Shown here piece by piece: positions 7,558-15,785 of a DNA stretch of 64,000 nucleotides. Below the pieces are notes generated by a model, which made no database searches, had not been told where the DNA came from, and worked only from the letters and a program-made list of their open reading frames with translations. Positions within the stretch are counted from its first letter, which is position 1. Each line of letters starts with the position of its first letter. The translations under genes and the position numbers were made by a program. Source of the DNA: Clostridium aminobutyricum (GTDB taxonomy: Bacteria > Bacillota > Clostridia > Peptostreptococcales > Anaerovoracaceae). The DNA is taken from positions 310,001 to 374,000 of the forward strand of contig NZ_JAFJZZ010000001.1 of assembly GCF_017255415.1 (NCBI RefSeq). The letters are read 5' to 3'.

Positions 7558-8490
7558 TTAAAAGCGATCACTGGCAGGCTGCTTTTCTCTTGCTTTTTTT
7601 CCTTGCCAAGTCCCACGGTTTTTAAGCTCCCTATGAATCCCGTTGAGAATGCTTCTCTTCTGAAAACTCCATTCGGGACTGATCAGAATAGGACGAGGAG
7701 CGTCAGCCGTCATTCGGTGTATCGTAATTTCCGGCGGAATGATTTCAAGAGCGTCAACGACAAGACTGATATATTCTTCCATGCTGTTAAAAGGAACATA
7801 GTCAGGATAATTTTTTTCCATTTGTGAACCCCTTACGACATTTAATAAGTGGAGCTTGATACCAAAAATATTATCTTGGCAAACATATCTCACAGAATGT
7901 AACATCTCTTCTTTGGTTTCACCCGGCAATCCCAAAATAAGATGAACGACAGTGCGTATATTTCGTTCAGATAGTCTTTGAATGGCTTCATCGTACACAT
8001 CAAGTGTATAACAACGATTGATCAGGTCTGCAGTTCGATCATGTGCTGTTTGCAAGCCGAGCTCCACCCATAAAAAAGTTTTCTGATTGATCTCGGAAAG
8101 CAATTCATACGTCTCTTCCGTGATACAATCCGGCCTTGTTGCGATGGCAATTCCTGATATTTCCGGGTTTTTCAATACTGAATCATATGTTTCTCTTAAT
8201 TCTTTTACAGGAGCGTAGGTGTTGCTATAACTTTGGAAATAGGCTAAATGTTTGCTATTGGGCCATTTATCGGACAAAAGTTTAATTTGTCCGTCTATAT
8301 CACTGGCGAAATCACCGGAACCGTCTGCAGAGCAAAAAATGCAGCCGCCTGTTCCTTTACTGCCATCTCGGTTTGGACAGGTAAACCCGCCTTCCAAGGA
8401 AAGTTTGATCGTTTTTTGACCAAAATATTTCTTTAAATAAGCTCCGATGGTGTTGATCGGCTCTTGTTGGTTAATCAGATTGTTAATCAT
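7558..8490 (-). CDS. Radical SAM protein, TIGR01212/YtqA type
   Basis: The 310-residue protein has the odd cluster-binding spacing of this family, C38-x11-C50-x2-C53 in a CPNRDGSKGTGGCIFC context, instead of CxxxCxxC. The remaining (beta/alpha) barrel includes ATRPDCI and HLILGLPGET. The Bacillus homologue YtqA (MnmL) is reported to act in wobble-uridine (mnm5s2U) tRNA modification, so a tRNA role is likely here; the methyltransferase partner YtqB is not adjacent. Its promoter lies in a symmetrical element shared with queH. It converges with tdk, with a 19-base gap. Confidence 0.85.
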   Translation of the reverse strand: MINNLINQQEPINTIGAYLKKYFGQKTIKLSLEGGFTCPNRDGSKGTGGCIFCSADGSGDFASDIDGQIKLLSDKWPNSKHLAYFQSYSNTYAPVKELRETYDSVLKNPEISGIAIATRPDCITEETYELLSEINQKTFLWVELGLQTAHDRTADLINRCYTLDVYDEAIQRLSERNIRTVVHLILGLPGETKEEMLHSVRYVCQDNIFGIKLHLLNVVRGSQMEKNYPDYVPFNSMEEYISLVVDALEIIPPEITIHRMTADAPRPILISPEWSFQKRSILNGIHRELKNRGTWQGKKAREKQPASDRF

Positions 8491-8522
8491 TTGAATTCCT
8501 TTTTACTGAGTAATTTCATAAC

Positions 8523-8579
8523 TATTATACCACTATACCACAAAAAATCACACGGCGACACGGCTTGTGTGGTATAATA
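8523..8579. promoter_or_regulatory. Symmetrical divergent promoter made from a partial 78-bp repeat
   Basis: TATTATACCAC (8523-8533) and GTGGTATAATA (8569-8579) form a perfect 11-bp inverted repeat. Each arm contains an extended -10 TGGTATAAT, one facing the radical SAM gene and one facing queH. The right half carries the GGCGACACGGCTTGT block of the 78-bp repeat family. Expected starts are about 8585 on the plus strand and 8517 on the minus strand, 27-60 bases before the two genes. Confidence 0.6.
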
Positions 8580-8645
8580 ATTACTATTGATTTAAATGAA
8601 ACAAGCTGAAATGAAGAGTAAGAATGAACTCTAGGGGGAATTCAG

Positions 8646-9308
8646 ATGAAAAATATAAAAGAATCAAAACCAGCAAGCATGATAGAACATGTTTGTTTAA
8701 AAGAAAACTCTTTAGTAATTTTAGAAGATATGACGGATGTGCCGAAAGGCAGACCGATGTTGTTATTGCACAGTTGCTGCGGCCCGTGCAGTACGTCGGT
8801 AATAGAGCGTTTATCAGGAAATTATAGGATCACGGTGTTTTTTTATAATCCCAATATTACGGATCAATCGGAGTACGATCGAAGAAGACAGACTCAGTTG
8901 GATTTTATTGAGCACTATAACCAACGTGCGGTTGAAGAAAACAAGGTATCTTTTCTGGAAGTTCCTTTTGATGCAGGAGAATTTTATCAGGCAGCCAAAG
9001 GGTTTGAGTTAGAACCGGAAGGTGGAAGAAGATGCGTTGAATGTTTTAAACTGAGAATGGAAAAAACCGCAGAAGTAGCCAAACTTTCAGGCTTTGAGCT
9101 ATTTGCGACGACATTGACGGTCAGTCCCCATAAGGATTACGAACGGATTACAAAGATTGGATTGGATTTGGCGTTGAAGTATGGACTGTCTTTTTTAGAT
9201 ATGGACTTTAAGAAAAAGGCAGGATATCAAAGAAGTATTGAATTATCGAAAGAATATGGACTCTACAGACAGAACTATTGCGGATGCAGCTTTTCTGAAC
9301 GAGAATAA
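8646..9308 (+). CDS. queH: Epoxyqueuosine reductase QueH
   Basis: The 220-residue protein belongs to the QueH (DUF208) family, which replaces QueG and reduces epoxyqueuosine to queuosine in tRNA. The metal and cluster cysteines are visible: HSCCGPCST (C44, C45, C48) near the N-terminus and the CGC pair C212/C214 near the C-terminus. Other family stretches are FYNPNI, EYDRRR and TTLTVSPHKD. It is followed after 11 bases by priA. Confidence 0.93.
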   Translation: MKNIKESKPASMIEHVCLKENSLVILEDMTDVPKGRPMLLLHSCCGPCSTSVIERLSGNYRITVFFYNPNITDQSEYDRRRQTQLDFIEHYNQRAVEENKVSFLEVPFDAGEFYQAAKGFELEPEGGRRCVECFKLRMEKTAEVAKLSGFELFATTLTVSPHKDYERITKIGLDLALKYGLSFLDMDFKKKAGYQRSIELSKEYGLYRQNYCGCSFSERE

Positions 9309-9319
9309 ATTGGTGTTAT

Positions 9320-11335
9320 ATGAAATATGTAAATGTTGCGATTGATAATAATAATGATAATACAGACCTCCTCTATACCTATGGTTCCCAATTTGATCAA
9401 GTGAAAGTTGGACAGAAGGTTTTAGTGCCTTTTGCAAAAGGGAACCGGCTAAAGGATGCGTATGTTTTTGAGGTGAGGGATTCTCTGGAACAAGAGATAA
9501 AGGGTCTCAAGTATATTGATCGCATTGACAGTGAAATTTCTCTGACGGAAGAAATGATGGAAACGTGTAAATGGATGAGGACGCGTTATCTATGTCGGTA
9601 CATGGATGGAATCAACTGCTTCATACCGTCAGGAGCCGTTTCAAAACGAGGTAAAAAAAGGATTCCTTACCAAGACAGCCTTGGACAGTTTGAACCGATT
9701 GATGCCTTGACGGAAGAACAAATTCATGCAATCCATTGTGTTCAGCCTTCTATTGAAAAAGAGCAGCACGAACTCTTTTTAGTGCATGGGGTGACAGGAA
9801 GCGGTAAAACGGAAGTCTATATCCAGCTGATTAAAAAAGTGCTGGAAAAAGGTAAAAATGCAATCGTGCTTGTACCGGAAATCTCACTGACTACCCAAGT
9901 AATACAACGATTTATCGGACGGTTCGGACAGGAAAATATAGCCGTTCTTCATAGCAAATTATCGTTAGGAGAACGTTATGACGAATGGATGAGGATTCGA
10001 AACGGGCAAGTGCGCATTGCGATAGGAGCCCGGTCAGCCGTCTTTGCTCCCTTTGACAATATCGGGATTATTATAATGGATGAGGAACATGAGTCGACAT
10101 ACAAGTCGGACATGTCTCCCAAATACGATACGCTTGAAGTCGCGATAAAAAGAGTAAAGGCGTTTAACGGAGTTCTTGTGTCAGGCAGTGCAACACCGTC
10201 GGTAGTTTCCAACTTTAGGGTACAACAAGGCATTTATAAAAAAATAGAATTAAGGGAAAGATATAATAAGCTTGCCCTTCCGAAAGTTGAAATAATTGAT
10301 ATGCGCCAGGAATTGAAGAACGGAAACAAGTCTATTTTCAGCCAAACTCTTTATCAACGGATGCGGGAGTGTTTACAGTCCGGAAGGCAAGTGATCTTAT
10401 TTTTAAATAGAAGAGGATATTCGACCTTCATTTCCTGCCGGGAGTGCGGATATGTGATGAAATGCCCGGAATGCGGAATTTCCTTAACGTATCATAAAGC
10501 ACAAAATGCCGCTGTTTGTCATTATTGCGGACGGATGATGCCATTGCCGAACCATTGTCCGGAATGCAACAGCAAGTACATAAAGCATTTTGGGACGGGT
10601 ACGGAAAAAGTGGAAGAAATGACTGCAGAACTGTTCCCTGAGTATTCTATTGAACGGTTGGATTTGGACTCCATAAAACGAAAAGGAAGCCTGGATAAAA
10701 TTCTGGATAATTTTCGAAAAGAAAAAACCAAGATTCTCATTGGGACTCAATTGGTTGCAAAAGGCTTGGATTTTAAAAATGTAGGGCTGGTTGGAATCAT
10801 CTCTGCGGATGTCATGCTGAATATTCCTGATTTCAGGGCGGCAGAGCGGACCTTCCAATTGATTACGCAGGCTGCGGGCCGGGCCGGTAGAGGAGAGGAA
10901 GAAGGCAATGTCGTGATACAGTCCTATAACACCGAACATTACAGTATTCTAGCGGCCTCCCATCAAGACTATCAAATGTTCTATGATATGGAGATATTAC
11001 TCCGAAAGCACATGTGTTATCCTCCTTATAGCGATATCCTTCAAGTCATTATTTTAGCAGGAAGTGAAGAGGCTGCTGCGAACGGTTCTTTACAGGCGGA
11101 AATGATGATAAAAAAAGCATTGTCGGAAAAAGCGGCAGAGAATGTATTCCCGCCGCAGCCGCTCATGTTGAACAAGCAGAAGGAAACCTATCGATATTAC
11201 ATCTTAATTAAATGCCCGAGCGGGAAACGAAATGAGTATCTCACGGCCATTCATCAGGTGAAGAAGCATGTTAACACAGGCAAGAAAACGGCATTTTCTG
11301 TATCTGTAGATATCAATCCATATAGTATTGTATAG
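9320..11335 (+). CDS. priA: Primosomal replication-restart helicase PriA
   Basis: PriA rebuilds the replication fork at stalled forks by loading the DnaB-type helicase. Walker A is GVTGSGKT (157-164), the DEEH box is at about 254, and the zinc region with four CxxC-type pairs starts at C373. The motifs QAAGRAGRG and LIGTQLVAKGLDF follow. At 671 residues it is short for PriA. The helicase Q motif starts near residue 131, directly after the 3'-DNA-end-binding domain, so the winged-helix domain usually found between them appears to be missing. Confidence 0.95.
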   Translation: MKYVNVAIDNNNDNTDLLYTYGSQFDQVKVGQKVLVPFAKGNRLKDAYVFEVRDSLEQEIKGLKYIDRIDSEISLTEEMMETCKWMRTRYLCRYMDGINCFIPSGAVSKRGKKRIPYQDSLGQFEPIDALTEEQIHAIHCVQPSIEKEQHELFLVHGVTGSGKTEVYIQLIKKVLEKGKNAIVLVPEISLTTQVIQRFIGRFGQENIAVLHSKLSLGERYDEWMRIRNGQVRIAIGARSAVFAPFDNIGIIIMDEEHESTYKSDMSPKYDTLEVAIKRVKAFNGVLVSGSATPSVVSNFRVQQGIYKKIELRERYNKLALPKVEIIDMRQELKNGNKSIFSQTLYQRMRECLQSGRQVILFLNRRGYSTFISCRECGYVMKCPECGISLTYHKAQNAAVCHYCGRMMPLPNHCPECNSKYIKHFGTGTEKVEEMTAELFPEYSIERLDLDSIKRKGSLDKILDNFRKEKTKILIGTQLVAKGLDFKNVGLVGIISADVMLNIPDFRAAERTFQLITQAAGRAGRGEEEGNVVIQSYNTEHYSILAASHQDYQMFYDMEILLRKHMCYPPYSDILQVIILAGSEEAAANGSLQAEMMIKKALSEKAAENVFPPQPLMLNKQKETYRYYILIKCPSGKRNEYLTAIHQVKKHVNTGKKTAFSVSVDINPYSIV

Positions 11336-11389
11336 AGTTGTATTCTATGAAAAACGCATTTAATGGTTTATAGACGCGTAAATATATGA

Positions 11390-11473
11390 TATAATGAACG
11401 CTACGATAAATCCAGCGTTGCTGTAAGGAAGCGTTCATTGAATCATACGGCGACACCGCTTGTATGATATAAT
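11390..11473 (+). repeat. 78-bp repeat unit in front of def
   Basis: Two TATAAT hexamers (11390-11395 and 11468-11473) are exactly 78 bp apart. Between them AATGAACGCT (11393-11402) pairs perfectly with AGCGTTCATT (11430-11439), then ATCATAC and GTATGAT flank GGCGACACCGCTT. This is the same architecture as the array at 2243-2491 but with different stem bases. The second -10 is extended (TGATATAAT) and would give a leader of about 130 bases for def. Confidence 0.85.
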
Positions 11474-11608
11474 AAGTCCTTAATTAAAAATATATACAAT
11501 AAACTGGACGTAAGGAACCATCGAAGCTGTATCCTATCAATAATTATAAAAAGCAGCTTTGTGGTAGAATGGGTGAATTTATTTGAATAGGTTAAACTGG
11601 AGGTTGTA

Positions 11609-12073
11609 ATGGCACTTAGAAATGTAGTACTGGAAGGCGATGAAATTTTAAGAAAGAAATGCCGTGAGGTTACACAAATAGATGATCGGATTCGAGGGAT
11701 TCTGGATGACATGGTTGAAACGATGAGAGAATACAATGGCGTTGGTATAGCAGCACCGCAGGTCGGGGTGATGAGAAGAATGATCGTGATTGAAATAGAC
11801 GACGAGGAGGTCATTGAGCTGATCAACCCTGAAATTTTAGAAACCAGAGGTTGTGTCGGAGCCGATGAAGGATGCTTAAGTGTGCCTGGTTATATCGGTT
11901 ATGTAGAACGGCCGGAATATGTGAAGATTACCGGACTGGACCGATATGGCAATCAGGTGGTTCATGAAGGAGAAGGCCTGAAGGCTGTTGCTTTTTGTCA
12001 CGAAAACGACCATTTGGATGGCGTATTGTATGTTGACAAGGCGAAGAATTTCAGAAAGGTAGAAGAAGAATAG
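11609..12073 (+). CDS. def: Peptide deformylase
   Basis: The 154-residue enzyme removes the formyl group from nascent proteins. All three motifs are present: GVGIAAPQVG, EGCLSVPG and the metal-binding HENDH (131-135). A GGAGG ribosome site precedes the ATG. It is the first gene of a tight run; fmt, whose product adds the formyl group, starts 1 base after the stop codon. Confidence 0.97.
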   Translation: MALRNVVLEGDEILRKKCREVTQIDDRIRGILDDMVETMREYNGVGIAAPQVGVMRRMIVIEIDDEEVIELINPEILETRGCVGADEGCLSVPGYIGYVERPEYVKITGLDRYGNQVVHEGEGLKAVAFCHENDHLDGVLYVDKAKNFRKVEEE

Positions 12074-12074
12074 G

Positions 12075-13019
12075 ATGAAAACTATTTATATGGGTACGCC
12101 GGAATTTGCAGTTCCCGGTTTAGAAGCACTCTATAAAAGTGGACATGAAATCGGCTATGTGGTGACTCAACCCGATAAAGCAAGAGACCGAGGTAAAAAG
12201 GTTCAATTTACACCGGTAAAAGAAAAAGCACAAGAATTAAGTATTGAGGTGTTGCAACCGGAAAAAATAAAGGGAAATGAAGAATTCCTTCAAAAATTGA
12301 AAGGATACGCACCGGATTTAATTGTCGTGGCGGCTTATGGAAAACTATTGCCGCCGGAAATCATTCATTTGCCAAGGCTAGGCTGTGTAAATATTCATGC
12401 CTCTTTACTTCCTCGCTTCAGAGGGGCCGCACCGATTCAGCGTTCTATTATGGAAGGGGATGAATATACAGGCATTACGCTCATGTATATGGAAGAAGGG
12501 CTGGACACGGGGGATATGATTGCAAAGAAACAGACCCCAATCCTTCGAAAAACAGCAGCGGAACTTCATGATGAACTTGCCTTGCTCGGCGGAGAATTAC
12601 TTTCGGAGCAATTGACCAATATTGAATCCGGCAATATCGTAAGAGAAAAGCAAGAGGATTCTTTATCGACGTATGCACCGATGATCTTTAAAAAGGACGG
12701 AGAACTTGATTTTTCAAAAGATCCGGTCGTACTGGAAAGGTTGATTCGGGGGATGGATTCTTGGCCCGGAGCCTATACAGAATACAAAGAACAGATGATG
12801 AAAGTATGGGGTGCAGAGCCGCTTGAAAAGGTGTCTGGTGAACCCTATGGAACCATACTCTCCGTAACGAAAAAGGGATTGGAAGTATCTGCAGGCGGAA
12901 AGACTCTTCTTATTACGGTAATACAGATGCCGGGCAAGAAACGTGTCTCGGTCGAGGATTATCTAAAAGGAAATAAAATAGAAGTCCATGAAGTATTAGG
13001 GGGAAAAAATAGGGATTAA
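12075..13019 (+). CDS. fmt: Methionyl-tRNA formyltransferase
   Basis: The 314-residue protein formylates initiator Met-tRNA using 10-formyltetrahydrofolate. The N-terminal Rossmann domain carries the catalytic-site stretch NIHASLLPRFRGAAPIQ and a later GITLMYMEEGLDTGDM; the C-terminal oligonucleotide-binding domain follows. The order def-fmt is conserved in bacteria. Confidence 0.97.
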   Translation: MKTIYMGTPEFAVPGLEALYKSGHEIGYVVTQPDKARDRGKKVQFTPVKEKAQELSIEVLQPEKIKGNEEFLQKLKGYAPDLIVVAAYGKLLPPEIIHLPRLGCVNIHASLLPRFRGAAPIQRSIMEGDEYTGITLMYMEEGLDTGDMIAKKQTPILRKTAAELHDELALLGGELLSEQLTNIESGNIVREKQEDSLSTYAPMIFKKDGELDFSKDPVVLERLIRGMDSWPGAYTEYKEQMMKVWGAEPLEKVSGEPYGTILSVTKKGLEVSAGGKTLLITVIQMPGKKRVSVEDYLKGNKIEVHEVLGGKNRD

Positions 13020-13032
13020 GAGGTGATAAGAG

Positions 13033-13731
13033 ATGGTTTTTGATTCAACGATTATTCTATTGATTCCGGCGATGCTATTTGCATTTTATGCGCAGGCAAA
13101 AGTAAGTTCTGCTTATAAGCGGTATGCTGCGGTCGGAAATCGAAAAAGAATGACAGGAGCTCAGGCAGCAAGAAGAATTCTGGATAGTAACGGATTGAAT
13201 GATGTTCGCATTGAGATGGTAAACGGGACGCTGTCGGATCATTACGATCCGAGGAAAAGAGTGCTCCGATTGTCTCCAAAGGTGTATAATGAACCTTCTA
13301 TTGCATCGGCAAGTATTGCTGCTCATGAGTGCGGACACGCCATTCAGCATGCGAAAAGCTATATGCCTTTGACGTTTAGAAATGCGATTGCACCGATTGT
13401 CAGTATCGTATCCAACTTATCATGGCCGTTATTAATCATAGGTATGATAGCGGTGAATGCGGGTTATTATACAAATGGGACATTAATTTTTGATTTAGGC
13501 ATTTTGTTTTTTGCCGGTGTGGTAGTATTTCATGCGGTGACGTTACCGGTTGAATTTAACGCCAGCCGGAGAGCGATTCAGCAAATGGAGAGTTTAGGTG
13601 TCATTTATCAAGAGGAAGTCCCTGCTGCAAAAAAAGTATTGTCGGCGGCTGCAATGACGTATGTTGCTGCATTGGCTGTGGCTGTTGCCAATTTAATTAG
13701 AATTCTGCTGATAAGGGGAAGGGAACGATAA
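13033..13731 (+). CDS. Neutral zinc metallopeptidase, YugP type
   Basis: The 232-residue membrane protein has the zinc motif HECGHAIQH and several membrane segments (near 2-20, about 130-150, 155-175 and 210-228). This is the conserved YugP family (peptidase M48-like). It is often found between fmt and rsmB in Clostridia, as here. Its substrate is not known. Confidence 0.9.
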   Translation: MVFDSTIILLIPAMLFAFYAQAKVSSAYKRYAAVGNRKRMTGAQAARRILDSNGLNDVRIEMVNGTLSDHYDPRKRVLRLSPKVYNEPSIASASIAAHECGHAIQHAKSYMPLTFRNAIAPIVSIVSNLSWPLLIIGMIAVNAGYYTNGTLIFDLGILFFAGVVVFHAVTLPVEFNASRRAIQQMESLGVIYQEEVPAAKKVLSAAAMTYVAALAVAVANLIRILLIRGRER

Positions 13732-13732
13732 C

Positions 13733-15028
13733 ATGGACGCAAACAGAAAGACTGCCTATTTGACATTAATGGATATTGAATTAAAGAAATCCTATTCTAA
13801 TATTGCATTGAATCATCATATTATCTGCGGAAAACCAAATTCGCCGTCTTTTGTAAGGGAACTTGTTTATGGCGTTCTTGAAAATAAGCTGTTATTAGAC
13901 TATATGTTGGGCCATTTTGTTGCGTCAGGTATCACTAAAGTGAAGCCGAGTGATTTAACCGTTCTTCGGATGGGTGTTTATCAGCTGGGATATATGGATT
14001 CCGTACCCGAATATGCGGCCGTCAATGAAAGTGTGCTTTTGGCAAAGAAATATTGCAGAGGACGTGAAGGATTTATTAACGGCGTTTTACGGGCCTATAT
14101 CAGGGAAAGGAATTCCATTAAATTACCGGAACAATCGGAAGATCCGATTCATTATTTATCGTTAACCTATTCTTGTGAGGCTTGGATTGTTGAGCTTTGG
14201 CTGGATCAATACGGCTTTGAAATGACGGAAGCGATCCTTCGCTCTTCTCAGGGAAATCCGGGGCTTACTGTTCGTATCAATACGCTTAAGACGACAAAAG
14301 AGAAATTGATGGAACAATTGCACGATGAAGAGTTTGAAGCAGATCCGGGCAAAGTTTGTGACAGGGCGCTATGTATTGTAAAAGGAAGCGGTGTACTAGA
14401 AAATAAACTTTATACGAAAGGACTTTTTTCGGTTCAAGACGAGAGTTCTATGAAAGCAGTGGAGATTCTAGATCCGCAGCCGGGAGACTTTGTGATTGAC
14501 TTATGCGCGGCACCGGGAGGTAAAACGTTAGCGATTTCAGAAAGAATGAACAATCAAGGAAAAGTGATTGCGACGGACATTTATATTAGAAAATTAGACA
14601 TTATCAATAAAGAGGCAGAGCGACTAGGCGTATCGATCATTGAGACCTTAGCTTGGGATGCCACAAAGATTCACGCGGATTGGATTGGAAAGGCAGATAA
14701 AGTTTTAGCAGATGTTCCCTGCTCCGGTCTTGGCGTGATACGAAAAAAACCAGAGATAAAGCATAAGAAAAGATCCAATGAAATGGATCTTCTGCCAATA
14801 AAGCAGATGGATATTTTGGCAGCCGCTTCGAACTATGTAAAAACAGGTGGAATTCTTCAATACAGCACCTGTACAATAAATAAACAAGAAAATCAAAAAG
14901 TAGTAAAAGAGTTTTTAAGAAAAAATAAGGCCTTTAGTATACTGGAAGAGCGTCAGTTTATGCCTCATATTGAAGGTACAGATGGTTTCTATGTGTGTAA
15001 AATGGTTAAAAGTGATAGCTTGATTTAG
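13733..15028 (+). CDS. rsmB: 16S rRNA (cytosine-967-C5)-methyltransferase RsmB
   Basis: The 431-residue protein has an N-terminal NusB-like RNA-binding domain (about 1-130) and a C-terminal SAM methyltransferase domain with the motif LCAAPGGKTL. Two catalytic cysteines are visible, C330 in DVPCSGLG and C380 in YSTCTIN; the latter is the nucleophile in this family. It starts 1 base after the previous stop codon, within the def-fmt operon. Confidence 0.95.
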   Translation: MDANRKTAYLTLMDIELKKSYSNIALNHHIICGKPNSPSFVRELVYGVLENKLLLDYMLGHFVASGITKVKPSDLTVLRMGVYQLGYMDSVPEYAAVNESVLLAKKYCRGREGFINGVLRAYIRERNSIKLPEQSEDPIHYLSLTYSCEAWIVELWLDQYGFEMTEAILRSSQGNPGLTVRINTLKTTKEKLMEQLHDEEFEADPGKVCDRALCIVKGSGVLENKLYTKGLFSVQDESSMKAVEILDPQPGDFVIDLCAAPGGKTLAISERMNNQGKVIATDIYIRKLDIINKEAERLGVSIIETLAWDATKIHADWIGKADKVLADVPCSGLGVIRKKPEIKHKKRSNEMDLLPIKQMDILAAASNYVKTGGILQYSTCTINKQENQKVVKEFLRKNKAFSILEERQFMPHIEGTDGFYVCKMVKSDSLI

Positions 15029-15044
15029 CGTCAATGGGGAGACT

Positions 15045-15773
15045 ATGGTTCAAGTAGGATTTAAAAGCGATCGAGGCTTAAAGAGAAAAAATAATGAAGA
15101 TGCTTGTTTTGTGATTCCTGAAGATAAACTTTATATTGTCGCTGACGGTGTCGGCGGCGGGAATTCAGGAGAGGTAGCAAGTCGCCTTGTAGTAAGTCAT
15201 ATTGCCGAGAGGGTGAAAAAAACACCTATAAAAACGGCAAAGAGAAGTGAGGATATCAAAGCGTATCTGGTCCAATCCATTAAAGAAGCGAATGAATTGA
15301 TATGCAAAATGGCAGAAGAGGATCCGGAAACTCACGGTATGGCAACTACAGTTGTTTTGGCGTATATAAACAGGCGTAAATTGTATGTGTTAAATGTAGG
15401 TGACAGCAGGGCTTATTTATTGCGAGACTATCAGCTTACGCAGATTACAGAGGATCATACATATGTCAATACGTTAATAAAATCTGGAGCAATATCGGAG
15501 GAAGATGCGAGAACGCATCCTCAAAAAAATATAATAACCAGAGCATTGGGTGGAGAATTATCGGTAGAACCCGATATTTTTGAAGTCAAATTGATGAAAA
15601 ACGATATCCTATTACTTTGCACAGACGGTTTACATGGTGAGGTAGAAGATCGCAAGATTTGCGAAATATTAAACTCAGGGATGCCGATGTCGGAACTGTG
15701 CAATCAACTTATTACAAAAGCAAATCGCTCTGGCGGGAATGATAATATCACAGTAGTCTGTGTAAAAATATAA
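15045..15773 (+). CDS. prpC: PP2C-family Ser/Thr protein phosphatase (PrpC/Stp)
   Basis: The 242-residue protein carries the PP2C metal-site motifs: the N-terminal R-x-x-NED stretch (KRKNNEDA), VADGVGGGNSGEVAS, VGDSRAYL, LCTDGLHGEV and the C-terminal GGNDNITVV. It should remove phosphates placed by the PASTA kinase encoded 12 bases downstream. This phosphatase-kinase pairing is standard in Firmicutes. Confidence 0.95.
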   Translation: MVQVGFKSDRGLKRKNNEDACFVIPEDKLYIVADGVGGGNSGEVASRLVVSHIAERVKKTPIKTAKRSEDIKAYLVQSIKEANELICKMAEEDPETHGMATTVVLAYINRRKLYVLNVGDSRAYLLRDYQLTQITEDHTYVNTLIKSGAISEEDARTHPQKNIITRALGGELSVEPDIFEVKLMKNDILLLCTDGLHGEVEDRKICEILNSGMPMSELCNQLITKANRSGGNDNITVVCVKI

Positions 15774-15785
15774 GGGAGGATTCAT

